Numbered from the stretch's first letter, positions 43,061 through 53,138 are shown. The stretch is DNA of 64,000 bases from Arthrobacter sp. MMS18-M83 (GCF_026683955.1 NZ_CP113343.1:248001-312000), one strand, 5' to 3'. Notes: generated by a model not told the origin, from the sequence alone. Numbers and translations: made by a program.

Positions 43061-44083
43061 CTAGCTTGCGGTGGAGAGCTGCACGGCGACGTCGATGATC
43101 ATGTCTTCCTGTCCTCCGACGTAGCCGGCTTTGCCGATTTCTTCGAGGATCTGCCAGGCGGGGACGCCGTAGCGTTCGGCGGCGCGTTCGGCGTGGATCA
43201 GGAAGGAGGAGTACACGCCGGCGTAGCCCTGCATAATGGACGCCCGGTCCATGACGGGCATCCGGGTGATGAAGGGCTTGACCACGTCTTCGGCGGCGGC
43301 CATGACACCGTGCACGTCAACCCCGGTGCGGATGTTCAGGCGTTCGAAAGCCGCCGCGAGGACCTCGGTCGGCGAGTTCCCGGCTCCGGCGCCGAGGGCC
43401 AGCAGGGTACCGTCGATCTGCTTGGCACCGGCACGGACGGCGTAGATGGAGTTGGCGACGCCGAAGCTGAGGTTCTGATGTCCGTGGAAACCGACCTGAG
43501 CGTCGTTGCCAAGTTCCGCGACGAGGGCGGAAACCCGTTCGGAGACGTCTTCCAGGATGAGCGCCCCGGCGGAGTCGACGACGTAGACGCACTGGCAGCC
43601 GGCGTCCGCCATGATTCGGGCCTGCTTGGCCAAGTTCTCCGGACTGGTCCGGTGCGAGAGCATCAGGAAGCCGACGGTTTCCATACCGAGCTTGCGGGCG
43701 TGCTGGAAGTGCTGGATGGAGACGTCGGCTTCGGTGCAGTGCGTGGCGATGCGGGCGACGGAGGCGCCGGCGTCGTGGGCCCGGTTGAGGTCGTGGATGG
43801 TTCCAAGGCCCGGGAGCATGAGCACGGCAATCCTGGCGTTCCGTGCCTCCTCGACCGCAGCACGGACCAGATCCAGTTCCGGGGTCAGCGAGAAGCCGTA
43901 GTTGAAGGACGAGCCGCCGAGTCCGTCACCGTGGCTGACCTCGATGACCTCCACCTTGGCGTCGTCCAGAGCGCGGACCACGGAGCGGACGTGGTCTTCG
44001 GTGAATTTGTGGCTCATGGCGTGGGAGCCGTCGCGCAGCGTGGTGTCCGTGAGCCGGACGCCGATCTCTTGTGACGTGGTCAT
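43061..44083 (-). CDS. mhpE: 4-hydroxy-2-oxovalerate aldolase
   Basis: 340 aa from ATG 44083; the 580-aa frame is spurious upstream. DmpG/MhpE marks: [17 protein letters not shown] (metal Asp and catalytic His), [39 protein letters not shown] (metal His), [15 protein letters not shown], and the C-terminal communication domain. Cleaves 4-hydroxy-2-oxoacids to pyruvate and an aldehyde, which is channelled to the MhpF partner encoded 2 bp upstream. Last gene of the mhp-type operon. Confidence 0.94.
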   Translation of the reverse strand: MTTSQEIGVRLTDTTLRDGSHAMSHKFTEDHVRSVVRALDDAKVEVIEVSHGDGLGGSSFNYGFSLTPELDLVRAAVEEARNARIAVLMLPGLGTIHDLNRAHDAGASVARIATHCTEADVSIQHFQHARKLGMETVGFLMLSHRTSPENLAKQARIMADAGCQCVYVVDSAGALILEDVSERVSALVAELGNDAQVGFHGHQNLSFGVANSIYAVRAGAKQIDGTLLALGAGAGNSPTEVLAAAFERLNIRTGVDVHGVMAAAEDVVKPFITRMPVMDRASIMQGYAGVYSSFLIHAERAAERYGVPAWQILEEIGKAGYVGGQEDMIIDVAVQLSTAS

Positions 44084-44085
44084 GG

Positions 44086-45024
44086 TTATGCTCCTACGGT
44101 TGCTGCCGGGGTGGCGGCGTCGATGCGGTCTGCGAGCAGGTCCGCGGTGCGGGTGGCGGCGGCGGTGATGATGTCCAGGTTCCCGGCGTATTCGGGGAGG
44201 TAGTCGGCGGCGCCCTTGACCTGGATCCAGATCCCGACGCGGCCGTTGCCGTTCCAGTCGTCCCGAGCGGTGTCGAACTGCGGCTCTACTCGCAGTGCGT
44301 AGCCGGGGACGTAGTCCTGGATTTTCGCGACGGCTTCGTCGATGGCTGCGCGGATCCTGTCCTGCAGCTCGCCGTGTTCGGCTGCTTCGGCGGGGATGGC
44401 GCAGTAGACGGTGTTGCGCATGATCATGGGCGGTTCCACCGGGTTGATGATGATGATGGCCTTGCCGCGCTTGGCGCCGCCGACAACTTCCAGGGCCTTG
44501 GCCGTGGTTTCGGTGAACTCGTCCACGTTGGCGCGGGTGCCGGGCCCGGCTGATTTGGAGGCGATGGACGCAACGATTTCGGCGTAGTCCACGGGCACTA
44601 CGGAGGACACCGCGGCGACGATCGGGGTGGTGGCCTGGCCCGCGCAGGTGATCATGTTGACGTTCAGGACGTCCTGAAGGGAGTCCAGGTTCACGACCGG
44701 GCAGAGGTAAGGCCCGACGGCGGCCGGGGTCAGGTCGATGGCGTGGATGCCTGCGGCCTTGTACTTCGGTGCATTGACCTGGTGTGCCTTCGCCGAGGTG
44801 CATTCGAAGACGAAGTCCGGGAGGTCGTCCTGGGCCAGGAGCCAGTCCACGCCCTCAGCGGAGGTGGTGACGCCGAGCCGGGCTGCCCGGGCAAGGCCGT
44901 CGGAGGCCGGGTCGACGCCGATCATGTACTTGACCTCGACGTTCTTGCTGCGGCGCATCAGTTTGAACATCAGGTCGGTGCCGATGTTGCCCGAGCCGAC
45001 GATGGCGGCTGTTTTCTTTGCCAT
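44086..45024 (-). CDS. mhpF: Acetaldehyde dehydrogenase (acylating)
   Basis: 312 aa. [13 protein letters not shown] (NAD), [26 protein letters not shown] with catalytic Cys, [20 protein letters not shown]. Converts the aldehyde from MhpE with CoA and NAD to acyl-CoA, forming a channelled complex. It sits directly between mhpD and mhpE. Confidence 0.95.
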   Translation of the reverse strand: MAKKTAAIVGSGNIGTDLMFKLMRRSKNVEVKYMIGVDPASDGLARAARLGVTTSAEGVDWLLAQDDLPDFVFECTSAKAHQVNAPKYKAAGIHAIDLTPAAVGPYLCPVVNLDSLQDVLNVNMITCAGQATTPIVAAVSSVVPVDYAEIVASIASKSAGPGTRANVDEFTETTAKALEVVGGAKRGKAIIIINPVEPPMIMRNTVYCAIPAEAAEHGELQDRIRAAIDEAVAKIQDYVPGYALRVEPQFDTARDDWNGNGRVGIWIQVKGAADYLPEYAGNLDIITAAATRTADLLADRIDAATPAATVGA

Positions 45025-45034
45025 GGGGGTGTCC

Positions 45035-45841
45035 TTAGTCTGTGAAGTGGATGGTGAGGGAGCCCAGCGACCCGAAGTCCGCCACGGCGGTGCTTCCCGC
45101 GGTCACGGGTTCGGCTTTGGTGAAGGAACCGGGGAGGATCAGCTGCCCGGCCTCCAGCGCAACGCCCTGTTCGCCCAGGACGTTGGCGAGCCAGGCGAGC
45201 GGGGCGACGGGGTTGTCCATGACGTCGGCACCGGTTCCGGTCCCGAGTACCTGGCCATCGATCACGAGGGAACATTCGATGTCCAGCAGTGCGGAGGGGT
45301 CGACGTCAAGAGGTTGGGTCCCGACGGCGATAGCACCGCAGGAGGCGTTGTCCGCCACAGTGTCCACGAGTTTGATGTCCCAGTCGGTGATGCGCGAATC
45401 GATGATTTCGATGGCCGGGTACACCCCGCCGATGGCGGCCGCGGCCTGTTCCAGAGTGACACCGGGGCCCTGGAGGCGGGATTTGAGTACGAAGCCGAAT
45501 TCCGGTTCCACCTTGGGCTGGATGAACCCGGACGCCGGGATCCGGGCGCCGTCGTGGTGGACCATGTCCTCAAAGAAGAACCCGAAGTCCGGTGAGCCCA
45601 CGCCCAGCTGCTTTTGCATGGCCAAAGAGGTCAGTCCGACCTTCCGGCCAGCCAGTACCCGCCCCGCTGCCAGGTGGTGCTCCAGCTGGGCGGTCTGAAC
45701 GTAATACGCGTCCGCCAGGTCCATGCCGTCAAGGCGGTCGCGCAGCGGCGCGACCGGGACCAGCGTTGTGGTGGCGTCCAGCAGCTCGGTGGCGAGCTGG
45801 TCCAGCAATTCGCGGCGGATCGTTTCCGCGCGGGCCGCCAT
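45035..45841 (-). CDS. mhpD: 2-oxopent-4-enoate (2-keto-4-pentenoate) hydratase
   Basis: 268 aa from ATG 45841, overlapping the mhpB stop (TGATG); the longer frame is spurious. [40 protein letters not shown] (metal Glu residues), [17 protein letters not shown] and [11 protein letters not shown] are family signatures. Hydrates the dienoate released by the C-C hydrolases to 4-hydroxy-2-oxoacid for MhpE. Confidence 0.94.
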   Translation of the reverse strand: MAARAETIRRELLDQLATELLDATTTLVPVAPLRDRLDGMDLADAYYVQTAQLEHHLAAGRVLAGRKVGLTSLAMQKQLGVGSPDFGFFFEDMVHHDGARIPASGFIQPKVEPEFGFVLKSRLQGPGVTLEQAAAAIGGVYPAIEIIDSRITDWDIKLVDTVADNASCGAIAVGTQPLDVDPSALLDIECSLVIDGQVLGTGTGADVMDNPVAPLAWLANVLGEQGVALEAGQLILPGSFTKAEPVTAGSTAVADFGSLGSLTIHFTD

Positions 45842-46779
45842 CACTTCACCACCGCGGTGGTCACGCCGAAGCCGGCGATGAATTCCGGGATGGGGCGGTA
45901 GTACTCGGAGGTCACGGTGTATTCCCCAGCTGCGCGCAGTGCGTTGTAGGCGGCTACCCAGGTGCGGACTTCGTGGGCGGAGTTGCCGGCCGACGCCGCC
46001 ATTTCTGCAGCGGTCCAGGTGTCCAGCTTCTCGAGTTCGCCGGATGCCAGGATGTCCAGGAGCTGGCGGTCCCATTCGGGGTTCAGGTCCATGATGTTGG
46101 CCTTTCCTTTGGCGAAGGCTGCGGCGGTTTCGATGACCCGCTGCTGTCGTTCATTGCGGGCGGCTGCGGTGGGGTGCCGGCCGTTGAGGAGCGTGGCTTT
46201 CTGTTCGGGGGTGGCGGTGGCGATCTGCGGTACGGGCGGATCGTGGGACAGGCCGCCGGAGCCGATCAGGAGGACCCTTTTGTCCAGGGTCTTGAGGTAG
46301 TTTCCGACGGCGGTGCCCAGCTGCCGCACCCGGCGCATGGAGGCGAAGGGCGGCGCGACGGAGTTGATGAAGATCGGAATCACGGGCTTGGCGGCGATGG
46401 AGCCGAAGAGCACTTCAAGGGGCTGGACGGCGCCGTGGTCGATTTCCATCTTGAGCGAGATTGCTGTGTCGAGATCGGCGTCGATGATGGCTTGGGCCAG
46501 ATCCTTTGCGACGGCGGTAGGCACGTTGAGCGGGCCTTCCTCGCTGCCGTAGTCCCCCACGCCGACGGCTTCGTAGCCGACGCAGAACGGCGGCATGAGT
46601 TCGTAGAAGAAGCCGTTGTAGTGGTCTGGTGCGAAGGAGACCACCAGTTCGGGGTCGAAGTCCTCCACGAATTTCCGGGCGACGGCGAACGCGGCGTCGA
46701 CATCCTTCTGGATTTCCTCCGGCGGTGTGGTGACCTCCAGCAGCGGGCTATGCGACATGCAGACGAGTGCGAGCGTCAT
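45841..46779 (-). CDS. mhpB: 2,3-dihydroxyphenylpropionate 1,2-dioxygenase (LigB-type extradiol)
   Basis: 312 aa. Class III extradiol marks: CMSHSPLLEV (Fe His), FAPDHYNGFFYELMPPFCVG, SLKMEIDHGAVQPLEV, GSGGLSHDPPVPQ (catalytic His), and the late NEWDR-like NPEWDRQLLDI. Cleaves a 3-alkylcatechol next to the hydroxyls with Fe(II) and O2. It overlaps mhpA by 32 bp. A second, unrelated ring-cleavage enzyme is encoded at 51124. Confidence 0.93.
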   Translation of the reverse strand: MTLALVCMSHSPLLEVTTPPEEIQKDVDAAFAVARKFVEDFDPELVVSFAPDHYNGFFYELMPPFCVGYEAVGVGDYGSEEGPLNVPTAVAKDLAQAIIDADLDTAISLKMEIDHGAVQPLEVLFGSIAAKPVIPIFINSVAPPFASMRRVRQLGTAVGNYLKTLDKRVLLIGSGGLSHDPPVPQIATATPEQKATLLNGRHPTAAARNERQQRVIETAAAFAKGKANIMDLNPEWDRQLLDILASGELEKLDTWTAAEMAASAGNSAHEVRTWVAAYNALRAAGEYTVTSEYYRPIPEFIAGFGVTTAVVK

Positions 46780-48463
46780 TGCTTGCTCCTTCCTTGAAAG
46801 ACATTGCGGTGAGAATGGCGTTGAGGGTTTCCGAGGCGTCCTGGGCCAGGCACGCGCCGGCTATGAAGCGGTCCGGGCGGACGAACACCACAGGGGTGGG
46901 ACGGTCGTCGAACCATTTCTTGAGCTGGCCACTCGTATCACCGGCGACGACGACGTCTGCCGGGTAGCGATCTTCGGACCAGGCTCGCTGGCTTTCTGGG
47001 ACCAGGCACACCAGCTGCGCGCCGAGCTCCTCGAGCCTGGCGAGGTCTTCGGTGGAGAAGACGTCTTTCGGGTTGTTGCCCCAGACCAGCACGGTCCACC
47101 ATTTGCCGGTCACTTCGTCGAGCAGGATGTTGGATTGCTCGCGGGTGGTGACGCGGGGTTGCGGGAACTGGACACCGACCGGGGAGATCTTGGTGTTGGC
47201 TGTCAGGCTCGGGATCAGCCTGCCGGTGATTCTGGCGACGGCGGATCCCGGTTTGTGGCTGGTGGGATCGACCACGACGCCGCGGGTGTAGCGCGGCATC
47301 GGTTTGAATTTCATGTCGGCGAAGTAGGACTTGACCTGGGGAAGCAGGTTCAGGGCCGCCGCGATGGCGTCCCTGGAGGCCACCAGGGCGGGGTTGGTGA
47401 CCTTGATGACGTTGCCCAGGGTGAGGGACAGGTCGACCATGGCCTTGGCGTGGTCCCGGCGTTCGATGTCGTACGTCTCCAGCAGGTCATCGGTGGCTTG
47501 GCCGCGGAGGATCGTGGCGAGCTTCCACGCCAGGTTGGTGGCGTCGCGGACTCCGGAGTTCCAGCCCTGGCCCATCCAGACGGGCATGAGGTGGGCGGCG
47601 TCACCGGCGATCAGGACCTTGCCGCGGCGGAATGAACTGGCGATCCGGGCGTGGTGGGTGTAGACGCGGCGGCGGATGAAGTCCAATCCGGCGGGATCCG
47701 GGACGTGATCGGCCAGGAGTCTGTTCACGAAGTCGGGGTCAGTCACCATGTCATCGGTCTCGCCGTCGAACAGCATGAATTCCCAGCGACGGATGGCGTG
47801 CGGCAGGCCGATGGACACGTAGGGCCGTTTCGGGTCGGCACCGAGGAAGACGTTGGGGGTGCCAAGGGGGTCGTTGTTGACGTCGACAACCAGCCAGCGG
47901 GTGGAGGGGGATTTTCCGTCGAACAGCACGCCCATCCAGAGCCGGGTGGCGGAGCGTCCGCCTTCGCAGCCGACCACGTACTTGGCGTGGATCTGCTGCA
48001 GGTCGGTCGTGCCGTCGGCCTCCGTGACATTGATTGTGGCGAGGACGCCGTTTTCGGTCTCGCGCAGCGAGAGGACCTCGTGGTTGAACCTGACATCCAC
48101 GCTTGCGTGGCGTGCAAGGCCTTCCAGCATCGCCTGGTCTACCAGGGGCTGGATGAAGGCGTTTTTGCGGGGCCAGCCGAATTCGTCGGTGGTCGGGGCG
48201 TTGTGGGTGAGGATGCGGCCCTTGCCGTTGACGAGCCGCATGATGTGCTGGGGCGTGGTGTGCGGCAGGACGGTGTCCGTGAGTCCGGCGGTCTGGACGG
48301 AACGCAGGGACTCGTCATCAATGCCAACGCCGCGGGGGTAGTCGATGAGCCCGGGCAGGGCCTCCAGCAGGGTCACATTCTGCCCGTAGGTGCCCAAAAG
48401 GTTGGTCAGCATCAGGCCGACGGGGCCCGCGCCGATCACCAGTACGTCGGTGTCAAACTCCAT
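46748..48463 (-). CDS. mhpA: 3-(3-hydroxyphenyl)propionate hydroxylase-type flavoprotein monooxygenase
   Basis: 571 aa from ATG 48463. DVLVIGAGPVGLMLTNLLG (FAD GxGxxG), DYPRGVGIDDESLRSVQTAG, YVVGCEGGRSATR (DG-type motif), KVLIAGDAAHLMPVWMGQG (GD motif) and a thioredoxin-like C-terminal domain with VFVRPDRFIAG. It ortho-hydroxylates a phenol to a catechol using NADH, O2 and FAD in the cytoplasm. Paralogous to the monooxygenase at 49421. Confidence 0.91.
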   Translation of the reverse strand: MEFDTDVLVIGAGPVGLMLTNLLGTYGQNVTLLEALPGLIDYPRGVGIDDESLRSVQTAGLTDTVLPHTTPQHIMRLVNGKGRILTHNAPTTDEFGWPRKNAFIQPLVDQAMLEGLARHASVDVRFNHEVLSLRETENGVLATINVTEADGTTDLQQIHAKYVVGCEGGRSATRLWMGVLFDGKSPSTRWLVVDVNNDPLGTPNVFLGADPKRPYVSIGLPHAIRRWEFMLFDGETDDMVTDPDFVNRLLADHVPDPAGLDFIRRRVYTHHARIASSFRRGKVLIAGDAAHLMPVWMGQGWNSGVRDATNLAWKLATILRGQATDDLLETYDIERRDHAKAMVDLSLTLGNVIKVTNPALVASRDAIAAALNLLPQVKSYFADMKFKPMPRYTRGVVVDPTSHKPGSAVARITGRLIPSLTANTKISPVGVQFPQPRVTTREQSNILLDEVTGKWWTVLVWGNNPKDVFSTEDLARLEELGAQLVCLVPESQRAWSEDRYPADVVVAGDTSGQLKKWFDDRPTPVVFVRPDRFIAGACLAQDASETLNAILTAMSFKEGASNDARTRLHVA

Positions 48464-48518
48464 GGTGGTTCTCTGTTCTGTGAAATACGCGGTGGTGGGC
48501 TTGGGGAAAGCCGGCGGC

Positions 48519-49388
48519 TCAGGGGGCGAGCATGAAGTCCAGGAAGATGCGGTTGAAGGTTTCCGGGTCCTCGTACTGGGGCCAGTGGCCACAGTTCTCC
48601 ATCACCGCGAGTTCGCCGTCTGGAATGAGCCCGGCGATGCGGCGGCCCTCGTCCACGGGGCCGGAGGGGTCCTTGGTCGTCCAGAGCACCATTGCCGGTG
48701 CCTTGATCCGGGCCAGTGTCTCATCGGTCAGCATGCTGCTGCTGCGGGTTTCCGGGTCCTGCAGTGCCATGTTGGCCTGGCAGGCTTTGAGCCAGTCGGG
48801 CTGCTGGAAGATTGCCTGGCGGGTGCGGATGAGATCGTCCGTGACCATGGCGGGATCGGCCATGAGCCATTCGAGCCGGGCTTTGACCCGCTCCCACGAG
48901 GGATCCTTGGCTGCCTCCATGGAGAGCGTGTACAGGCGTTCCATCACGGCGGGGTTGGCCATGGTGCCGCCCATGGTGTTCAGCAGGATCCGCTCCACCT
49001 TTTCCGGGTAGTCGATCGCGAACCGGGCGGTGACCCAGCCGCCCAGGGACTCCCCCGTGAGGTACGCCTTTTCGACGCCGATGGCGTCCATGAAGCCCAG
49101 CAGCTGGGCGATGTAGTGTTTGATTTCCAGCGGATGGTCCGGCTTGGCACTGTAGCCGTGCCCGATGAAGTCGATGGCCCAGACGTCAAAGTGCTCGGAC
49201 AAGGCCTTCAGGTTGCGGACGTAGGCCTCGGCGTGGCCGGTGATGCCGTGCATCGCGATCAGCGTCGGCTTCGATGAGTCCCCGGCGTGAAGGTACCGGG
49301 TGCGGTACGGCCCGGCCTGGATGAAGCCCTGGCTGAACTCAACCTGGGCAAGGTCGGACCAGACACTGGTGTAGGGGCGCTCTGTCAT
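48519..49388 (-). CDS. mhpC: Alpha/beta-fold C-C bond hydrolase, MhpC-like
   Basis: 289 aa from ATG 49388 (AAGGAAA upstream); GTG 49424, overlapping the previous stop as GTGA, is an alternative. MHGITGHAEAY (oxyanion), DFIGHGYSAKP, GESLGGWVTARFA (nucleophile Ser), KDPSGPVDEG (Asp) and ENCGHWPQYEDPE (His). Hydrolyses a meta-cleavage product to a dienoate and an acid. A second hydrolase of this class is at 52128. Confidence 0.87.
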   Translation of the reverse strand: MTERPYTSVWSDLAQVEFSQGFIQAGPYRTRYLHAGDSSKPTLIAMHGITGHAEAYVRNLKALSEHFDVWAIDFIGHGYSAKPDHPLEIKHYIAQLLGFMDAIGVEKAYLTGESLGGWVTARFAIDYPEKVERILLNTMGGTMANPAVMERLYTLSMEAAKDPSWERVKARLEWLMADPAMVTDDLIRTRQAIFQQPDWLKACQANMALQDPETRSSSMLTDETLARIKAPAMVLWTTKDPSGPVDEGRRIAGLIPDGELAVMENCGHWPQYEDPETFNRIFLDFMLAP

Positions 49389-49420
49389 TGGTGGTTTCCT
49401 TGAAGTTGGCGAGGTGTGGG

Positions 49421-51028
49421 TCACGGGACTGCGATGACGCTGACGGCCGTTTCGCGGCGGCCGGAGAGTTCCGGGACGTCAAGGCCTGACTTGTCCGTGG
49501 CCAGCACGAACCGGTCCGGGCGCAGTACCAGGACGCGGGCGCCGTGTTTGACCGCCCACGGGGTCAGGACGTTGTTGAAATCCACGAGGTCTGTGTCCAG
49601 CCGCGGGGCCTGTGTGGTGGCGCGGATGGTGTGGAATCCGGCACCGAGCTGTTCCCAGCCGGTGGCCTGTTCGGGTGTCATGACGTCCCGCGGATCGGTG
49701 TTGAAGCCCAGGACGGCGAACCCGTCGCCGAGGGTGTCATCGAGTTTCACCTGGGCGCCTTCTGTGGTGGCCACCACCGGCTGCGGGATCATTCGCCCGA
49801 CGGCGCTGCCGCTTGTGACCGTTCCGTTGATCAGCCCGGCGGTCACGGCTGGCTTGGGCTTGAAGCGGAATTCACGGATGATCGTGCCGATTTTGGGCAG
49901 CTTCTGCAGCAGGGGCAGCCCGTGGTTGCGGATCGCAACCTTTACCGGGTTGCTTTCCTCAATCATGAAGCCAAGGGTCTCGGCGAGTTTGGTCATTTCC
50001 CGTACGTGCGGTTCGCGTTCGGCCTGGTAGAGGTCCAACAGCCCGTCGGGCATCTGACCGTTCAGGACGAGCCGCAGCTTCCAGGCGATGTTGTGGGCGT
50101 CCCGCACGCCGGACTGCATGCCCTGCCCTGCCCACGGCGGCATCATGTGCGCCGCGTCGCCGACGAGGAAGACCCGGCCCTGGCGCCACTGCTTGGCCAT
50201 CAGCGTGTGGTGCGTGTAGAAGGCATGCTGGAGGATTTCGACCTCGTTAGCGGTCACCCCGAACGGTTCGAGCAGCTTCCACAGTGCTTCACGGCTCTGG
50301 AAGTCTTCCTTGTTCTCATGGGAGCGCAGCGGCAGTTCCCAGCGGTGATGGCCGAGGGCCAGCGGGATGTCCACGACCGGGCGGATGGGGTCGGACCAGA
50401 ATGTCAGCAGGTCACGCTCGGGCCACCACGTCTTGACCTTGGCGTCGACGATGACCCATTCGGTGGTCTTGCTCTTGCCGTGCAGCTCCATTTTCAGGGC
50501 TTCCCGCACCCGGCTGCTGCCGCCGTCGCACGCGAGAAGGTACCGGGCCCGCACGGTGCGCAGGGCGCCGGTTGCCTTGTTCTGGACGGTGATGGTGACG
50601 CCGTCGTCATCCTGGCTGATGGCCGTCATTTCCTCGCCGAAGTTCACGTCCACGACGCCGGGGTAGCGGCCGGCTCCTTCGCGCAGGGTCTTTTCGACGG
50701 CGGGCTGGTAGATCTGGGGACTGGCGGGCTGTCCGTAGCCGGAGGCTGACGGAGTCATCCGGAGGAACTCCTTGCCCGCGTAGGTTTTCCAACGCAGGAC
50801 GGACCGGGGGTCCATGTCTGCCAGCAGTTTTTCGTCCAGGCCCGCCTGCTGGAAGATCCGCAGGGTGTATTCGTCCATGGTCACGGCCCGGGCGCGGGGG
50901 TAGATGTCCATGGCGCGTTCGAACACGCCTGTGCTGATGCCGTACTGGCCCAGGAAGTTTGCTGCGGTGACGCCGCTGGGGCCGTAGCCGACGATAGCCA
51001 CGTCATAGTCAAAGGAGTCGGTGCTCAT
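49421..51028 (-). CDS. Second aromatic flavoprotein monooxygenase, MhpA-like
   Basis: 535 aa. DVAIVGYGPSGVTAANFLG (FAD), YPRARAVTMDEYTLRIFQQ, LLACDGGSSRVREALKM, RVFLVGDAAHMMPPWAGQGMQSG and a C-terminal VLVLRPDRFVLA. Same architecture as the protein at 46748 but clearly diverged, so a different phenol is expected. It is followed by the second C-C hydrolase gene pair upstream in the operon. Likely pairs with the VOC dioxygenase. Confidence 0.9.
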   Translation of the reverse strand: MSTDSFDYDVAIVGYGPSGVTAANFLGQYGISTGVFERAMDIYPRARAVTMDEYTLRIFQQAGLDEKLLADMDPRSVLRWKTYAGKEFLRMTPSASGYGQPASPQIYQPAVEKTLREGAGRYPGVVDVNFGEEMTAISQDDDGVTITVQNKATGALRTVRARYLLACDGGSSRVREALKMELHGKSKTTEWVIVDAKVKTWWPERDLLTFWSDPIRPVVDIPLALGHHRWELPLRSHENKEDFQSREALWKLLEPFGVTANEVEILQHAFYTHHTLMAKQWRQGRVFLVGDAAHMMPPWAGQGMQSGVRDAHNIAWKLRLVLNGQMPDGLLDLYQAEREPHVREMTKLAETLGFMIEESNPVKVAIRNHGLPLLQKLPKIGTIIREFRFKPKPAVTAGLINGTVTSGSAVGRMIPQPVVATTEGAQVKLDDTLGDGFAVLGFNTDPRDVMTPEQATGWEQLGAGFHTIRATTQAPRLDTDLVDFNNVLTPWAVKHGARVLVLRPDRFVLATDKSGLDVPELSGRRETAVSVIAVP

Positions 51029-51123
51029 GGGACCTTCCTCACTGAAGGGTCATGTCCTCAGCTGAGGACGAAGGACGGGGATGGTGCCGGGACCGCAATG
51101 GCGCGGTCCCGGCATAGCGGCTG

Positions 51124-52131
51124 CTAGGCCCGCAGGGCTGCGAGCGAATGAAGGGGTGCTGAGTTGGTGGTCGGTGCCATGGAGTTGTCGGGGCCCATCT
51201 GCAGCGGGTCCCCGTACCAGGTCAGGCCGTCACCGACCGTGTTGGGAGTCCACTCGATGGCTTCCCAGTCCGGGTCGAAGATCAGGTAGCCGCCGGCGTA
51301 GAGCTCCACGCGGTGGCCGGAGCCCGGGTCGCGGACGTAGAGGTAGAGCGCCTGGCCGATGCCGTGTTTGCCCGGTCCGACGTCGAACTGCACGTCGTGG
51401 TCTTTGAGGACGTCCGCAGCCGTCATCAGGTCGGAGAAGTTCTCCAGGTTGAAGGCCACGTGGTGCAGCTGTCCGGACTTCTCAAAGGGGTTCGCGACGA
51501 GGGCCAGGTCATGGACCTGGGGGGTGACGGACATCCAGGAAGCCAGCAGTGTCTGGCTCTCCGGGATGTGGATGAATTCGCGGCGTTTGAAACCGAGGGT
51601 TTCGCGGACCCACTTCTCCGCGGCGTTCATGTCGCCCGGGGCGCACTGGACATTGAAGTGGTCGATCCGGCGGACGCCGAGTCCGCGGCGCTTGGAGCTG
51701 TTGGACGGCAGGTGGGAACGGATCTCCTCCGGAGCCAGCGGCTTATCGATGCCGTAGTAGAGCTCCAGCGGGTGGCCGGCTCCGGGCCAGATGAACCGCA
51801 AGGCCTCGCCGCGTCCGACCTCGTGCCCCGCGGGCAGTTCGATGGCCTCGATCTCCTGGGCCCGGAGCTCGTTGTAGAACAGCTCCACGTCTTCCGGGCG
51901 CTTGACGCGGAAGCTGTAGGCATCGACAACCGCCTCGTCCGAGCGGCGCAGGATCAGCGAGTGGTGGGTAAGTTCCATGTAGCCGCGCAGGTAGGCGACG
52001 TCGGCCGTTTCGTAGACGACCTCCATGCCGAGCAGGTCACGGAAGAAGCCCAGGGACTTCTCAAGGTCAGGGGTGCCGAGGGTGATTGCGCCGGCTTGGG
52101 CAATCTGCGGTCCGGGGTTGTAGATCGTCAT
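51124..52131 (-). CDS. VOC-type extradiol ring-cleavage dioxygenase (catechol 2,3-dioxygenase class)
   Basis: 335 aa, two-domain type I extradiol enzyme. Fe(II) ligands: RIDHFNVQC (His, about 157), GQLHHVAFNLENF (His, about 221) and GHRVELYAGGYLIFDPDWE (Glu, about 275), with the C-terminal YxxG metal-site strand. Cleaves a substituted catechol or polyhydroxylated ring. It overlaps the upstream C-C hydrolase gene by 4 bp, so the two act in sequence. Unrelated in fold to MhpB of the same operon. Confidence 0.92.
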   Translation of the reverse strand: MTIYNPGPQIAQAGAITLGTPDLEKSLGFFRDLLGMEVVYETADVAYLRGYMELTHHSLILRRSDEAVVDAYSFRVKRPEDVELFYNELRAQEIEAIELPAGHEVGRGEALRFIWPGAGHPLELYYGIDKPLAPEEIRSHLPSNSSKRRGLGVRRIDHFNVQCAPGDMNAAEKWVRETLGFKRREFIHIPESQTLLASWMSVTPQVHDLALVANPFEKSGQLHHVAFNLENFSDLMTAADVLKDHDVQFDVGPGKHGIGQALYLYVRDPGSGHRVELYAGGYLIFDPDWEAIEWTPNTVGDGLTWYGDPLQMGPDNSMAPTTNSAPLHSLAALRA

Positions 52132-52955
52132 GATATTTCGCTCCTAAGGAACTCGCCGGTGAGTCTGTTGAATGAGTTGAGTTGTTCGTATTGAGCCCAG
52201 TGCCCGCAGCGCGGAAACACGTGCAGCTCCGAGTTGGAAATCGCCTCAAGCCAGAGGATGGCCCAGCCCGGGAGGAGGAACCGGTCTTCGCGGCCCCAGA
52301 TGATCAGGGTTCGGGCGGTGATGTTGCCCAGCAGTTCCGTCAGGTCTCCCATGTGGGGGACGCCTTCAATTTCCGGGTTGTTCTTCGCAGCGGCGTGGTA
52401 ACGCTGTTCGACAAGTTCGTCGGTAACGAGCGCCGGATCGTAAACCATGGCCCCGGTGAATTCCCGCAGCAGCTCCCGGTCGACGCCCTGGGTCATCGCT
52501 TTGACGATGAGCTGGATGCCGTACGGCAAGTCCTCGGACTTCGTGACGTGCTTCGGCGTCAGCCCGCCCGGGGCCATCAGGATCAGTGAAGTCACCCGGT
52601 CCGGGGCGGTCGCCGCGATCCAGGCTGCGACGCCGCCGCCGTAGCTGTTGCCGATGAGGCTGAACTCTTGCACGCCCAAGGCGTCCAAGGCTTTCAGGAT
52701 CCGCTCGCCGCTGTAAGGAATCAGCGCGCCTTCGATGTGAGGCCGCCCCGATGCACCAAAGCGGGGGTGGTCGATGACAAGGTTCCGGAAGTCCGGAAAG
52801 GCCTCCAGATTGGCCTGGAAGTTGGAAAGTCCGCTCGCGCCGGGGCCGCTGCCGTGCAGCCAGACCAGAGGAAAGCCCTGGCCAGAGATGGAAACGTGCA
52901 GGGTGGTGTCACCGACATCGACCTGTTGCGACGTGATCTCCAGTGTTGACGTCAT
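52128..52955 (-). CDS. Alpha/beta-fold meta-cleavage product hydrolase (BphD/HsaD-like)
   Basis: 275 aa from ATG 52955 with AAAGG upstream; the frame to 53054 crosses the promoter. LHGSGPGASGLSNFQAN (typical BphD oxyanion), DHPRFGASGRP, GNSYGGGVAAWIA (Ser), GREDRFLLPGW (Asp), RCGHWAQYEQ (His). Hydrolyses the C-C bond of the VOC dioxygenase product. First gene of the operon. Confidence 0.9.
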   Translation of the reverse strand: MTSTLEITSQQVDVGDTTLHVSISGQGFPLVWLHGSGPGASGLSNFQANLEAFPDFRNLVIDHPRFGASGRPHIEGALIPYSGERILKALDALGVQEFSLIGNSYGGGVAAWIAATAPDRVTSLILMAPGGLTPKHVTKSEDLPYGIQLIVKAMTQGVDRELLREFTGAMVYDPALVTDELVEQRYHAAAKNNPEIEGVPHMGDLTELLGNITARTLIIWGREDRFLLPGWAILWLEAISNSELHVFPRCGHWAQYEQLNSFNRLTGEFLRSEIS

Positions 52956-52993
52956 CGTTGATCGCCTTTCTGTGTGGGTCATTCCAGATAGTA

Positions 52994-53009
52994 CACTAGT
53001 GGTGATCAC
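52994..53009. promoter_or_regulatory. Adjacent 8-bp palindromes between the mhp-type operon and its TetR gene
   Basis: CACTAGTG immediately followed by GTGATCAC, 39 bp upstream of the first operon gene and about 130 bp upstream of the TetR start. Likely operator region of the TetR regulator, overlapping the operon promoter. Confidence 0.6.
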
Positions 53010-53138
53010 AGTCACAAGCGACGGAATAGGATGCTTCTCAAAATGAGGAACCAAATGAATCTGGTAGTGGCGTCATCCGTGGCGGGGGAACGTCGTTCGG
53101 CTGAGCCACAGGCGGCAGCAGCGGGATATTCTTCAGTA

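Noticed and set aside
43061..44803. Long N-terminal extension of the aldolase
   Set aside because: Arg/His-rich sequence is a shifted frame of mhpF; the true start is at 44083.
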